64,000 nt of DNA from Yponomeuta sedellus (lineage: Eukaryota; Arthropoda; Insecta; Lepidoptera; Yponomeutidae): NCBI GenBank assembly GCA_934045075.1, contig OW203725.1, forward strand, positions 23,009,714 to 23,073,713, given 5' to 3'. Under the pieces are notes generated by a model. It saw only the letters and a list, made by a program, of their open reading frames with translations. It ran no database searches and was not told the DNA's origin. Below, piece by piece: positions 52,001-61,600 of the stretch; the stretch's first letter is position 1; each line of letters opens with the position of its first letter. A program made the translations under genes and the position numbers.

Positions 52001-53486
52001 CTTTGCAGATGTTAAATTTGTGCGCGGTTTCTATTGTACTAACAGTCTGTTAGTGTACTGTTGACAGCTGACAGCGCTTTTTTTGTATGCATTGGTCAAC
52101 TGACAGCTGTTAACAGTAAACAGATCCTAAAGGTAACTGTTTCTGGAGGTAAAGGAGTAACCGAAGGTTAGTCGCACTTTTTGCAGCAATTCATGTTATG
52201 TGGTACCTACAATACATATTTTCAAAGAAGCCTTAGAAAAAAATTCAAGCTTCCGTTTAGAAAACGAATTTTAAAATTTGTAATCTCAATACGCAATTTA
52301 TTAAAACAACACCGTGGTCTCAAACGATCGTGGCGCCAGTTTATACTAAGCTCCGAGCGTTGAAACCTGAACGCTGAAAGTTTCGTGTCCATTGCGTGTA
52401 AACATTTCAATTAAAAAAAAAAATTACGCAAAAAATACTTTTCTCTGCGAGATTTTTGTAAAGTAGTTTTTATCCACATTTTCAAATAAGTTGTCTACTT
52501 CGCTAGAAACGTCGCAGTGAAGTTTCTGTGTCTCCAACATTCGTTCTGGCTACTTGCACTGATTGAAATATCTCGCCCTATAAATACGCCGTCACGACTG
52601 CAGAGTGACATCGGGCCGATAACTCTTATCTGTGTATCTTGTTGATCTACGTTCACGTGTTTCTAATTGAGTCATTAGTCTACAAACCATCCACATTAGG
52701 GTAGGCTCAATCCAAGGATGCTTCCTCAATCCCACTGAAACAAAACTAAAAAAACTAGCCGCGTCCCTAACAAAAAAACTGGATATTTAAGAGCTAGCGT
52801 GATTTATTGATTTATAGACGGTGATTGGTAAACACCAAAAAAAAAATACAGATATTTCGACAAATTAAGAAAATCCTACTAAAAGAAATACTAAGAAAAT
52901 CGACTAAGAAAATCCTCTCAAAACCAAATATGTCACAGAATAGAAATTCTAATTTTGGTGTCTAATCAGGAATCTCCCGAGAAATAATGGCCGCCATAAA
53001 TAATATATGGTACAGTTGCTGAGCAAGTCTACACCATCTAAAAACAACGTCCCAGGTACAATCTATGTATGGATCGTTCTCAGAATTTACAGTAACAGGA
53101 ATTTAATATACAATTTAATTTAATATAGAACCATTGGCGGCCTTATTATATTTCTAAAAGCAATTTCTTACAGGCAACACCATACACTGTATTTCAGACT
53201 ATACATTTAACCAAAATGTATTTACTTTGAATTTAAGAAAAACCGTCTCGTAAAGGTGTTTTTCTGGCAATAAATTTCATTTATTTTCCGTACAAATTCG
53301 AAGATAACATACAAATTCAATCTTAAAACATTCAGTTAGTAAGTAATAGTCCGCGACTTACGGCATGTTTCTTGGCGATCTGCATGACGGTCTTCCAGGT
53401 GACCTCGTTCAGGAGCTTGGTCTGTGTGATGAACATCTTCTCTTTGGACGCCACCAGGGACGCCATGCAGTGGTAACACTCCTCCT
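33887..53486 (-). CDS. sky: Skywalker / TBC1D24 orthologue, 3' part of a spliced gene
   Basis: Minus-strand exons, in order: 53486-53362, 49995-49849, 48714-48530, 47299-47134, 40497-40339, 39668-39565, then 35060-34917 or 34876-34724, then 34028-33887. All have GT-AG borders and matching phases. They give about 389 or 392 aa of the C-terminal part. First comes the second half of a TBC (Rab-GAP-like) domain, with YADWQWWILAALPFPHLVRV and VFYRVALAILILFHKH. Next is a linker (MTLKSK, RSRSSDNLPTSQSQ). Then a complete TLDc domain: LFTLWSWLPVRITMYQPVLL, EVFGAYCSTRWFERN, AYFGTGETFLF, LFMAADS, IGGGDGQAIWMDEN, CSTFNNPPLC. TBC followed by TLDc is unique to TBC1D24/Skywalker, which regulates endosomal sorting of synaptic vesicles through phosphoinositide binding and Rab control. 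The N-terminal exons were not found and are probably beyond 64000. Confidence 0.96.
34724..34876 (-). CDS. sky: sky alternative TLDc exon 'a' (distal)
   Basis: 153 nt. Acceptor CCTTTGTAG, donor GTATGT. Encodes LHPVRAKYPWVG, then a variable Asp/Arg-rich stretch, then SLFMAADSSMITVGG. Homologous to exon b (34917-35060), with the same phases (enters with one base completing Ser, leaves with two bases of Gly). Only 40 nt separate the two. Confidence 0.92.
34917..35060 (-). CDS. sky: sky alternative TLDc exon 'b' (proximal)
   Basis: 144 nt. Acceptor GCTTCCAG, donor GTTAGT. Encodes LYPERAKYPWVG, a Gly/Glu/Arg-rich variable loop, then CELFMAADSKMITIGG. It and exon a differ mainly in this loop, while flanking TLDc core residues are kept. 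Confidence 0.92.
35829..36092. mobile_element. Composite foldback MITE with two internal hairpins
   Basis: Outer inverted repeats: GTTTTCACGGTCTTAG (35829-35844) and CTAAGATCGTGAAAAC (36077-36092). Hairpin 1: GGCTGACATTCAGAGACGAA near 35844 pairs with TTCGTCTCTGAATGTCAGCC ending near 35962. Hairpin 2: 35967-35998 pairs with 36029-36060 (AATGCTTCTGATTG / CAATCAGAAGCATT). Non-coding. Confidence 0.85.
38629..38790 (-). mobile_element. tRNA-like SINE family 4 (minus)
   Basis: AACCTATTTGGAGGC tail, CACCCATGCCGGGACACAAACC head (B-box mutated) and the AGTGAAATTTCGAACCTCT leader. Confidence 0.8.
39565..39668 (-). CDS. sky: sky coding exon: TLDc middle
   Basis: 104 nt. Acceptor CACATTCAG, donor GTATGC. 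Encodes VFGAYCSTRWFERN and AYFGTGETFLF and ends with AG, the first two bases of a Ser codon that either alternative exon completes with C. Confidence 0.96.
39742..40034 (+). mobile_element. SINE family 1 copy with a small nested insertion
   Basis: Left part CTTAAGCCGTCGGTGCCG...CCCGCCACTGCCTTA; right part CTTACAATCCTCCACC...GCAGAAAGAGACCCG. The piece between (about 39842-39950) is foreign and palindromic: TTTAACTCGAGTTAAC on the left and GTTAACTCGAGTTAAA on the right. Confidence 0.8.
40040..40067 (-). pseudogene. Relic of a duplicated sky TLDc exon
   Basis: 28 bp identical to 40460-40487 inside the functional exon (encoding WSWLPVRI on the minus strand). It is hemmed in by a family 1 SINE on the left and a family 2 SINE from 40098. 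The remaining frame reads LTLWSWLPVRIT before divergence. Too short to work as an exon. Confidence 0.75.
40098..40315 (+). mobile_element. tRNA-derived SINE family 2, reference copy
   Basis: Head GACCTCTGTGGCGTAGCGGTAGC with B-box GGTTCGAATCC and CCGGCTGGGGA, a short A-run, then the body ACCCCAGGTCTTGG...GGGTATCCTAGTGTGGGGCC. The head resembles tRNA-Gly but has a mismatched anticodon stem. Confidence 0.85.
40339..40497 (-). CDS. sky: sky coding exon: TLDc start
   Basis: 159 nt, phase 0 both sides. Acceptor CGCTTGCAG, donor GTTAGT. Encodes LFTLWSWLPVRITMYQ, EEHGCSLTTFYVRVEHHEP and TLLMIKTCNNE. First strands and helices of the TLDc domain. Confidence 0.96.
40930..41048 (+). repeat. LINE 3'-end fragment
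   Basis: TTTAGTAATAAGGCCGTCAA, CATGTTTTATAATATG and GTGTACAATAAAGAATATTC, a non-coding 3' tail with its own AATAAA. The same tail is at 62195-62300 and 12755-12815. Confidence 0.7.
41805..41965 (+). mobile_element. tRNA-like SINE family 4 (plus)
   Basis: Leader ATACAGAGAGTATTGTAAAG, head CGCCCATTAGCTCAGTTGGG...CATGGGTGG and tail CCTCTAAATAGGG. Confidence 0.85.
42462..42650. repeat. Dispersed repeat with CCTCGG terminal motifs
   Basis: GAATATACCTCGGGCTCTAA at the left; GCCGAGGTATAATCTAAAAG at the right, in inverse relation. Shares GTTTTCGCCGAAAGCACACG with 47342-47498 and its right half with 27832-27960. Confidence 0.65.
42944..43093. mobile_element. Foldback element, copy 1
   Basis: CGGATTTATGCTCGTTTATT near the left end and its reverse complement near 43060-43082; GAAACGTCGGG-like core (AAACGTCGGGAAAATTG) and CCGAGACCACGGCACCTG inside. 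The shared right flank AATTATGTCTAGTGCTCGTG also follows copy 2 at 62376-62521. Confidence 0.8.
43745..44100 (+). repeat. Four short tandem units with an A-box-like motif
   Basis: TAG(C/A)(T/A)CAGCGGTA(A/C)G recurs at 43811, 43907, 44001 and 44082, each followed by GAGCTAAAGGGGCCATAAGT (first three) and GACGAGACAA. Units are 96, 94 and 81 bp. No complete tRNA fold is visible. Confidence 0.8.
45890..46035. repeat. Inverted-repeat (MITE-like) element
   Basis: ATGCGATGAAATCGATTACAG on the left pairs with CTGTAATCGATTTCATCGCAT on the right (about 45896-45917 and 45991-46021), flanked by TTCCGAA / TCGGAA. Confidence 0.75.
47134..47299 (-). CDS. sky: sky coding exon: linker between TBC and TLDc
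   Basis: 166 nt. Acceptor CTGCCCGCAG, donor GTAAGC. Encodes SQYISRVFIKTEMTLKSK, SRLVRSRSSDNLPTSQSQ and MMSHTLTIRE. The Ser/Arg-rich part (RSRSSDN) is a plausible phosphorylation segment. The first base completes a Ser codon. Confidence 0.95.
47342..47498. mobile_element. 157-bp MITE with perfect 16-bp terminal inverted repeats
   Basis: AGTCTGTTAGCTTTTA (47342-47357) and TAAAAGCTAACAGACT (47483-47498). Interior shares CACTCGTGTGCTTTCGGCG with the inverse of 42462-42650. Lies 40 bp upstream (in gene sense) of the linker exon acceptor. Confidence 0.85.
47610..47933 (+). mobile_element. SINE family 1 copy (plus)
   Basis: From GAAAGGCCACAACACC to CCCCAGCAGTGGGGACATAC and TTGATAACG, followed by a (TAACG)n tail at 47932-47952. 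Confidence 0.88.
48530..48714 (-). CDS. sky: sky coding exon: end of TBC domain
   Basis: 185 nt. Acceptor AAATTCCAG, donor GTGAGA. Encodes VFYRVALAILILFHKH, WYAEATKNGVDHAIDKFCKN and SPTKLLRTAFSIRAL. Ends in the first two bases of a Ser codon. Confidence 0.96.
48846..49095 (+). repeat. Two tandem 125-bp repeats
   Basis: GGTCTTTAGAGATTACAGGT at 48846 and GGTCTTTGGAGATTACAGGT at 48971; both units continue GCCACTGCCATCG and GATGATAAAATAAGTCATCA. Intronic in sky. Confidence 0.88.
49549..49805. mobile_element. 257-bp mariner-like MITE with perfect 45-bp terminal inverted repeats
   Basis: CAGTCTATTTATTCTTACTT... at the left is the exact reverse complement of the right end over 45 nt, and both ends are bordered by TA, the usual target duplication of Tc1/mariner elements. 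Second copy at 29373-29636. Confidence 0.9.
49849..49995 (-). CDS. sky: sky coding exon: TBC core
   Basis: 147 nt, phase 0 both sides. Acceptor TGTCTGCAG, donor GTGAGG. Encodes KSAAQHLTRLSGAIGPE, RIYADWQWWILAALPF and HLVRVLDCFFHEGIK. The right-hand MITE arm ends 43 bp beyond its donor. Confidence 0.96.
50130..50330 (-). mobile_element. SINE family 1 copy (minus)
   Basis: CCCTTTGTATGTCCCGAC to CATTACATGACAGCCGGCAC. Confidence 0.85.
50476..50690 (-). mobile_element. SINE family 1 copy (minus), internally deleted
   Basis: CAACTCTTGTATGTCCCCCC to GGATTGTAG, then jumps to GACGGTCACCCAATAGGC and the CGCGCCTGTTGTTGCTTAAC end; the middle of the family consensus is missing. Confidence 0.8.
51021..51461 (+). 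CDS. Unrecognised 146-aa protein (nested in sky intron, opposite strand)
   Basis: Intact ORF starting MDACTDLDCWVNFFRAV and ending in a basic tail (GKGRKRQTY, AKAKVKVPKACVK). Eight cysteines; a mixed alpha/beta look in the middle (VCLIIVKHLGILDEFY, NMVVWVQPNSGIIRG). No signal peptide, membrane segment, zinc knuckle or transposase motif is visible. A poly-A signal (AATAAA, 51462-51467) begins at the base after the stop codon. In-frame stop upstream at 50973, so the ATG at 51021 is the only long start. The sequence is less biased than random ORFs here and may be real. It could be a lineage-specific gene, a captured viral or transposon gene, or chance. Confidence 0.5.
   Translation: MDACTDLDCWVNFFRAVSVNFGLNIEKANQRRNCGNVCLIIVKHLGILDEFYGDQTMIVRVNKYGNQIITHNMVVWVQPNSGIIRGRRDCVVRKKFTYLYSKCNRITKEIYRANVAGKGRKRQTYCDQLGDVVAKAKVKVPKACVK
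51527..51564. repeat. Perfect palindrome, 16-bp stem and 6-nt loop
   Basis: ACTAGTCGTTATATGC, loop GTGCGT, GCATATAACGACTAGT. It lies 65 nt after the orphan ORF. Confidence 0.9.
51590..53360 (-). other. sky: sky intron, low information
   Basis: 51590-51650 resembles a LINE 3' end (GATCGTGGCAAGTG, CTGCCTACCCATCCGG, CAGGCGTGAGGT), also seen at 62690-62765. The rest is AT-rich with no gene or repeat that I can name. Confidence 0.5.
53362..53486 (-). CDS. sky: sky coding exon: TBC domain, most 5' exon seen
   Basis: 125 nt. Acceptor TTGGTTACAG, donor GTAAGT. Encodes EEECYHCMASLVASKEKM, FITQTKLLNEVTWKT and VMQIAKKHA. The first two bases complete a split codon, so at least one more coding exon lies upstream. 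Confidence 0.94.
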
Positions 53487-53527
53487 CTGTAACCAAGAAA
53501 ATACAGAATTTAATATAGTCGTCCATT

Positions 53528-53625
53528 GCTTCCGGACTCGGGCCCCGTGGTGGAGTATGGCCTAACCTTCCTGCGATGCCGGAAGAGACTCGTGCCCCAG
53601 TAGTGGGGACGTATAAAGGGTTCAT
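53528..53625 (+). mobile_element. SINE family 1 3'-end fragment
   Basis: CCGGACTCGGGCCCCGTGGT to GTAGTGGGGACGTATAAAGG. It begins 41 bp from the adjacent sky exon acceptor, in opposite orientation to the gene. Confidence 0.8.
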
Positions 53626-54239
53626 ATCATTGCTCTATCTCCCCAGACGCCACAAACGTTACCGGGCTTTTCACCCGGAGTGTTATTAAATAATGTGAGG
53701 TTACATGGTGCTTGAGGACTCTCCATTTATTATGTGAGATGGTTTAAACCACTTTCAAATCAAGAAAGAAGTCGCAACAAAGGAAGGAGTCTTAAAGTAG
53801 AGTGTCCATAAAATGTGCAAGAAATAAAAACAAATTGCAAATTACTTACGATAATATTATTATTTGATAAAAAGAATGTCATAAATTAAATACAACATGT
53901 CAATTGCATAGACCACTCCGTGACATGTCTGACCCAAAGGTCCAATAACGCTAGCAGTATTACCGCGCTGCGCAGCAATTGAGATCCTCTGCATCAGAAA
54001 TGCCCCGGAGCGGTTGTCAAAACAAGGCATCGCCTTAATCCTTTAGTTTTCCTTTGAGAACCCCAAACTCCAGTCGTCTCTAATGACAGTGGCACGAAAA
54101 TGTAATGGGTCTTAAGCAGCCCGTAGGTACTTAACACCTTAAAATCTTCATATTGTTGCTTATCTATGTATGTACAAATATTACGAACCCACCACCACTT
54201 GCTTAAGAGGGTTGACCTTGCACTAAAAATGTTTAAATA

Positions 54240-54345
54240 AAAACCTATTTAGAGGCTAAAAATTTCACCCATGCCGGGATTCGAACCCGCAACCTCTGGC
54301 TATCCGTGCCACGTGTAACCCTTAGCACGGGTTAGTGCATTAAAA
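54240..54345 (-). mobile_element. tRNA-like SINE family 4, internally deleted
   Basis: AACCTATTTAGAGGCTAAAA, CATGCCGGGATTCGAACCCG and GCTATCCGTGCCA, then directly CCTTAGCACGGGTTAGTGCAT; the A-box half is lost. Confidence 0.8.
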
Positions 54346-54821
54346 TAAAAATAATATAATGTTTAAATAATCGAAGAGTTCATGTGAAAAGGTAAATAAA
54401 CATGTTTTTTTTCTCTACGTCTCATTCTTTTCATAATATTCGCGTCGTATAAAAACGCGCCATTCAAATTGTTCTCGAACTATGACGTCACAACTTGCAC
54501 GTACCGCCTTATAATGTATGAAGCGTTTACCAATATTTGAGTTATGTCGCATTTATGCATACATTATAGCCTTATTAAAAACGTTAAGAATTCAATGAAA
54601 TAACAAATTTTTAATATTAGGGATTCGATTTGTGGTTCCAAAAACCCTGAAAAACTTACTTTTAATGATTTTTTTTTTTTTTAAGTTTGTATATTATGTC
54701 TTGGATGGTATTTATATCATCGATATACAGAACTACAGTAAGTCACTCCAATCTTAATTAGACGTAAGATCTTAATTATGTAGTCGCATCGATACCCTGT
54801 CGGAATCCTAACATCTACCCT

Positions 54822-55022
54822 CCTAAGCCCTGGTGTCCTAGAAATAGGACATCACGACTAACTTTCCTAATTCACACGCAATGATTTAGTACGAAGAACG
54901 GAAAACTTACTGTTCCAGGTTGAATATATGCCTCATAATTTTTTGGACAAGAAAAAAAAGTTCTTCAAAAACTACGTAGTTTTAGAAGACTTGAAGTAAC
55001 TGTTACTCCAGGGCTTAGGTGG
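54822..55022. repeat. Dispersed repeat with inverted ends, copy of 29008-29225
   Basis: CCTAAGCCCTGG near the left end and CCAGGGCTTAGG near the right. Same internal order as the other copy. Confidence 0.8.
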
Positions 55023-55129
55023 CTACATATCACTGTTGTCGCAAGCGTCAGGATTTCGACATGATCCAGTGCGCGGAATAAAGGAGCTGATCCCGATCCA
55101 ATCCCTCCAGCGACCTCGGTCAAGCGACT

Positions 55130-55320
55130 GGGGCCAAAATTCTGCTAATGCATTGTGGTACAATGACAGTTGCATGAATGTAGCGATATAATTTCGTTGT
55201 TGCTTCAAGTCTACACATCGAACCTTCTAGGCGTCAATGCTATGAAAAAACACCACACGTGACTCGACCATGTATCTGTCATGGGACAAACGGGCACTTG
55301 CTGAAAATCAGCGCTTTGGA
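55130..55320. repeat. Dispersed repeat also present at about 1255-1400
   Basis: Both share TGTGGTA(C/A)AATGACA(G/A)TTGCATGAA, CACGTGAC(T/C)CGAC(C/T)ATGTA and a later GGTAC...ACTAACAG(G/A)ATCG. Family not recognised. Confidence 0.6.
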
Positions 55321-56179
55321 CGAATGCCCATAGCACAATGCTGAGCTCGCTGCCTTTTGCAGCAACAGGAACACAGCGCGACTGTGAGTTAAGTTTTTTA
55401 ATTAAATCTTTTTTTTTATGCCCATATATTTTTGTTTGCTTTTTGATTTTTTTTTATGTCCGTATTGTGTTTCAAGATTTTATGTGTGTGTCTGATGATG
55501 TAATGAATGGTTTCTTCTTCTTCTGTCATGGTACATGCACTAACAGGATCGGCGGCACGCCGCCAACAATGCAACACAATTATCCGACGTCACACCTATC
55601 ATCGACTTCGCTCAACAGGCCCTAATTAACGCTCAAAAGTCTGGAAGAATAGGCTGATAAATTGGATAAATTTGTGTTGCAGTGATTAATCTGATCCCAT
55701 AACAGTTTTTCCACCTCACCCCAGCTCAGCTCTGCACTGCATGCCGCTCACTCCGGGTACCGGCAGAATATCAGCGCTGAAGTTTTTTCCGAACTTTCGT
55801 CGGAGCCCATTTACATTTTCCACACCTACGTTGGGCAGTCTTGGTCCAGTACATAGTGCAGGTACTTTACCGTACCACTATGGGTAATTTTCTGTCTTCT
55901 GCTGTTCTAGTAAGCTACTGTTTTGTTTATGCTTTCTTAGTGCTGTGATTTAGAATTCTATGGCTTCGCGTTGTATACGTTTGATCGATCTATCTTTTAA
56001 TCGGTGACTGCAGAGCTCTGTCGTGACAAAATTATCACTATCCATTTTCACGTACTATTGAATTCAATAGAAACCACGCACGTTCCGAATGGACGATGGT
56101 TAGTTAGGTGGCGCAAACTTATAAGGCGCTATGTTAAACCTCTCAATAATTAACAACTAACACTACTAATTCTAAAGTT

Positions 56180-56430
56180 AACAGCTAATAGAAGAAGAGA
56201 AGAAGAAGAAGAAAAACATTTATTATAGCCACAGTACACACGCCACAATAACAAAACAAACTTAAAACACATTACTAAATAACATTTAAAAAAAAAAGGA
56301 AAGAACCCTAAAGGTCACGGCGTGTCACTGCCACTATAAACGGCAACTGACTCAGCCTCTGCTGAAGGGCAAGCCTTCAGCGCTGATTTTCAGTCAGTGC
56401 CAGGAGGTGTTCCGCGAGCGTTACAGACTG
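56180..56430 (-). repeat. Probable LINE 3' end (minus)
   Basis: An AGAAGAAGAAGAA run and ACATTTATTATAGCCACAGT, followed by a GC-richer stretch (GCCTCTGCTGAAGGGCAAGC, GATTTTCAGTCAGTGCCAGG). On the minus strand this reads as a coding tail, an AATAAA and a simple-repeat end. Family not assigned. Confidence 0.5.
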
Positions 56431-58519
56431 CGGTGTGGTGCAATCATGGGAAATACCATACTGAATAGAATACTTATATGTAATAATGAGTAATAGTTGT
56501 ATAGAATAGAATACGTAATATGCATACAGAATGAAACAGATACTTAAATAGTTAAATACTGCTATCTAATACTGAATCTAAACTAATTTTATTAGTACAG
56601 AAATTTTTACTTTTTGCCTAAGAGAGATTTTCGTTGAGGAGATTAGATTGGATTAAAATGTTTTTTATTATACCTTAATGCTACTCTAAATTAAAACATA
56701 AAAGGTAACATAGAAGTACGTGAAATTGGCAACCTTATAACTAAGAAGCATAATAAATATTCATGGACATATTACACAGATCTTGTTAGCCCCATACTAA
56801 GGACAATTAAATGACTTGTATTACAGGTGCTAACTCGACGACACATTTAATATAATAAATACATAGAGAGCATCTTAAACCCGAGACAAACTAGAAAGGT
56901 TAGTTTCCCAGTAGCAATTAATCAAACTTCAGATCATTCAATTCAATCATTTATTGCCTTAAATTACAGTTATGTAAGGTGTTCCATTTTGATATTTATA
57001 GTACAGTGTAATTTTACCATTTTTTTTTTCATAGTCATCACATTGAATAAAACCGATTGTTCATCACCTCAACATGGATCCGATAGATTGCAGATCAAAG
57101 AGTGACATAGATAAAGTGGTACAGACTAGAATATGACCAAGTTTACTTAATCAGTTTTATTTGCTGAGCAAGTGAAATACAATGACATAATTCCAAATTC
57201 CTTCCCACTTGTGACGCGACCCTTGTGATGTGAGTGATTCCAATTGCTTTCGCCAATACCAATCAGAAAGTCGACACGTACATCAGAAGCACTTAGCCCA
57301 GTCCTCACACTATACAAGGTAACAATACAGCTATTGAATAAAGCGAAAGCTTTCAGGAACAATATTCCGGGCGATAATGGCATTACCGCCACGCCAAAGC
57401 GCCGTGAGTAGGAAATGGGCTATTCACCTTGGATTCCATGTTTCGATCCCAATTGTCACTATTGATTCGAGCCCAAGAATTTGTAAGTGGAATCATCTTT
57501 ATTGTATGCAACAGAAACTACCGCCAACAGTCAAGTATTTTGGTAGCTATGAACCCGTTTATAGAATTTGGTTAATTTAATAGATTTAATAGTTAACGCA
57601 TAAGCAAAGATAAAAGTAGGTACAATAAGGATTTTTATTTAGGATTAGGATGAAGGAAAGACAAAAGTAACGAGGTCGTGGCAAATTCAATAATTAAGAC
57701 GTATTTTAGGAGTCAGAAGTGAACTGAATTCACGTTATAATTTCTAATTTCAATTTGTTTCAATAAGTCAACTAGTCACCTCATTAGGTCTTCCGCGATA
57801 TAGTTTTCCCTGAGTAAAATTTGATCGTATAAACGATTTAACATTTTCGGTTGTATATGGAGATTTTGTAACATTCTGTACTCTGTAATAGGGCGAGCCT
57901 ATAGAATGTTTGGAATTCTGGCATTAGTACTGTTGCTTTAGTACCATTGTACTGGCTTTATCCAGTACAATGCAATTTTTGAAATTTGAAATTATGTTGA
58001 GTTTTTTTGTCCATTTTTTTTTTTGTTTAGCGCTGTCGTATACTTGGTACTATATTGGCTAGTTTCATTTGCGACGTCGATTAAGTCGCAGTTTTTGTGC
58101 TACTTTGAATAACACTGTATTTCGGATTTAAATGCTCTTTTAAGAGCACTACAATATCGTGTCATCGTCATAAATTAGGAACAAACATGTTGGTGTAAGC
58201 GGCAACAAGTGGAGGAAATTAGAAGGACCCGTTTTACTTCACCGTTCTATAGAGGGTTGAGTTGAGTGTCGAAAGGGGAATAGGACGTTAATGAATAGGA
58301 CGAGAATTGACGGAAATTGGCTGTAAAGTTGGTCTAGAAAATGGTAATGGAAGAAGTGTTCTGGTCTTTTTCAATGTAGAATAGCAGAGTGATTAGTGTC
58401 ATCAACTACTGGTCTACTGCTGGCTATCACCATGATTAATGTGCATGCGTTTGATGCAATGGAAGAAAGGTGTGGGCGTCCGGTCGCATAGCCGCCTACA
58501 CTTAGCGTTGCGTAAAAGT

Positions 58520-58680
58520 GAAAGTGAAAAAAGTTTTATTTACCACACAAAAAATAACAAATAATAATTATTGTCTCATTCACATGTTTGTGGTAAAAAG
58601 GAATGGGCTCAGCTTTATTGCCGTGACTGCATGCGTAGTCTCGGCGCAGGTTTTCAGTAAGTAAATTGATATTATTACAT
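58520..58680 (-). repeat. Probable LINE 3' end (minus)
   Basis: AAAGTTTTATTTACCACAC (AATAAAACTT on the minus strand) and CATGTTTGTGGTAAAAAGG, with GCATGCGTAGTCTCGGCGC. Weak evidence; family unknown. Confidence 0.35.
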
Positions 58681-58879
58681 AATATTCGCCATTACATTAA
58701 AAAAATAAAGAAAAATATATATATCACAGACAAAATAGCAACAGGACACAAATAGTAATTGTTTACAAAAAAATTTAATATATATATAATAATAAAAATG
58801 TTACACTTCAATGACAAATTAAAATTGATTAAATATAGAGCAAATAAATTGATTACAACATAATACACATTGCAATTAT

Positions 58880-59010
58880 TATCTACGTAGATTAGAACTT
58901 TAATCGATTTCCGCTAAAAACTGCCGTTTTTTGCGGAAAGTAATTGAAGTCCTTGGTTGTTGATTCTAGGTTCTAGACCGTAGGTTCTAAAATAGTTGTC
59001 ACAGTTGTTA
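58880..59010. repeat. Relic of the TTTCCGC/GCGGAAA MITE family
   Basis: ATTTCCGCTAAAAACTGCCG and TTTTTTGCGGAAAG form the inner hairpin also found at 28791-28947; outer ends are diverged. Confidence 0.6.
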
Positions 59011-61127
59011 GGAATTCTCATATTCACTTTTAAATAAAAACGTATTATAACCAAGTTACGATTTTTTTCCATTGGTGGCGCTAGTTAGCGCCTCGTAGCA
59101 TCTTAAAATGCAACAAATTTGTCAAAAAAATTACTGCAACATAAAGGATTATTCAGATGACAGTCGTTTCTGGTATTAAAGCCAGTACATTGCATGAGTT
59201 CAGTTTTATAATAATTATAAAAAAAGTATTTCTTAATGATTCGCGATACTCATACATAGTTATATATTAAACGGTTCTAATCGCGATTATTTATTAGGTA
59301 AAACGTAATTACCTAGGTATTACCATTAATAGGTATTAAATTAGAAGTGACTACCCACAATAATTGACTGTACTCGCCACTTCAGTCTGCCCGAGACCAC
59401 GGCAACTGTAACGCTGCCGAAACGTCGGGAAATAAGGTTCTTTTAATATGTAACTAATAATTATAAACTCAACTCTGTTAATTCAGGACTTTGAAAACAA
59501 AAGTTTAGAGTTTTTTGTCCATTTTCCTCCAAAATGTAACCTAGAAATGGACACCTAGTTTTACTTGTAATGTTTAGATAGATAGAGAACACTTTATTGC
59601 ACAACCAGAAAAATATTACAACCATGATTCTTAAATCTAAGTAATGTTATACAATTGGCGGTATTGTTGGTTAATTAAGGCGCAGTTCCTGGGCTACTTT
59701 GAATGAAACCTTTTTGATTTAATTTCATTTCTAATTATAAGTTGTACTTATATAATTGATAGGAATTGTTTGCACAACATTCCAGTCAAAAGGATAAGAC
59801 GTGATACAAGCAGTTAAGTATCTTGATTGTTTTCAACTAGTTCAACGAAGAAACTTTGGTATAACTCCTTGTCAATTTTCATCGTCAGATCAGTCAATAA
59901 ACAGCTTCAACAAAGCATGAAGTTTCGAATAAACAGCTTCAACAAAGGAACAAGTTTCAAACTCATTTCAAACTCCCGCTCACAGGCTATTTACCTAACG
60001 GATTTTCCTTGACGATCGCAGGTAAGGTACTGTTAATTTTACAGGTTAAATTGGAGTTTCAAGCGAGCTACTTCTTTGTTCTCGTCTTCAATCCGATTAC
60101 AACGTTATTGCGTTGCCAAGTTGGCGAAAACTGGGTGACGTATCTCATTTCTCTTTTTATTTACTTTGACATTGCGGAGGAAACTTTCGTGAATCAGTTT
60201 GTGCTTAGGTAACTGTTGTAGAAAATGCAATTAGTTGTAGATTGATCAGTGTAATTAGAATAAAATTATAAACTACCGACGTTAGTATTTTTCCTTCTAG
60301 AGGGTTGAATTATGGCATCAGGAATTGAAATTAAATGAAATTTTATTGCTTGAATTTGGGTGAACATTTCCAAATTCTTCTTGTTCAGGAGTAAACACAT
60401 TATCTTGCCACAAGTGCTAAAATAAGTTTTCGTATTTACATTTAAAATCAAAGTGTATTATTTACACATTTGTTTACAACTAACCTAAATCTTAAATTCT
60501 AAATATTATTTTATTGAGTAAAACTACGACGGAGGACTATGGGATACTATGGGATTCCTACCGATACTTATCCCTCCGAAGACTTAAAAGGACAGTTAGA
60601 TTGAGTCTCCGGTAAATAAATATTGTTGTTACAAGTTTTTGGTATACCATACAGCGTCTGGAAGAGATCACATTTAGTAACAGCGATCTTATGAACGCTG
60701 TGTACCTATACCATGAAGATAACGAAGCTCTTGTGAAAGATATTTTTTACGGTTTTATTTCGATAATAATTATATTTTTTTAACTATCAAATCATTCGCC
60801 TAACTACGTAGCAAATCGTTGGCAAATTATAGCGTACATTTAAATTTAAATTAAGTCTATCTATTTACTTGTAAAACGAAAACATTTTTAAGTTGCTTAT
60901 TCCTAAAATAAGCGCACAACATACCCCGTTAACACTCGGGTTACTAGTATTTGAAAGCAGTTTAAAATTACCTATGCTTGCATACACTCTACGGAACAAA
61001 AATAAAGGTTGGAGCTAATTTGTTTAGCGCGTGTAAACAGGGCATGAGGCACTGTAAAAGTCCGACGGATCAATGACCTGCGTTACCGAGGGTTGGTTAC
61101 ATAAAACTTTCAGTAGAGGTGAATAGA

Positions 61128-61412
61128 AAACCAAGGTTATCGACATAGCTCAGAGAATCAGCAAGCTGAAGTGGCAGTGGGCTGGCCATATCTCGCGAAG
61201 AACCGACAACCGTTGGAGCAAACGTGTTCTTGAGTAGACCGCGACTCGGCAAACGTAGTGTGGGACGCCCTCCGACCAGGTGGGATGACGATCTGCGAAA
61301 AACTGGAGGCAGATACTGGATGCGGCAAGCTGAAGACAGGGCGCTATGGCGCTCATTAGGGGAGGGCTATGTCCAGCAGTGGGCTACATAATATAGCCTG
61401 AAGAAGAAGACT
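61128..61412 (+). pseudogene. LINE reverse transcriptase 3'-end fragment
   Basis: Nearly identical in order to 19080-19355: GGTTATCGACATAGCTCAGA, CAGTGGGCTGGCCATATCTC, ACGATCTGCGAAAAACT and GGCGCTATGGCGCTCATTAG, then GAAGAAGA. A one-base loss near 61233 breaks the frame. Confidence 0.85.
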
Positions 61413-61600
61413 ATCACTTGACCTGGTCCCAAGCAAGGATACCCTGTGCTATGGTAACCAGGCAAGGACGTCACCAACATGAAAACACACCCAGGCTGAG
61501 GCCACTTGCACTAATGTACGGCGACCCCCAGTGGGAATCGCACCCACGACCTCTGCCTTGGTAGCTAAGTGGCTTAACGTCTAGACCAACGAGGCAGTCA
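61408..61600 (-). mobile_element. tRNA-like SINE family 3 (minus)
   Basis: The minus strand reads TGCCTCGTTGGTCTAGACG and GTCGTGGGTGCGATTCCCAC (A- and B-box regions), then a body ending with GACCAGGTCAAGTGATAG. Body matches the 15216 copy. Confidence 0.8.

Noticed and set aside
57147..57392. Minus ORF (LSPGILFLKAFALFN...) as a missing 5' sky exon
   Set aside because: No TBC-domain residues and no splice borders fitting the required phase.
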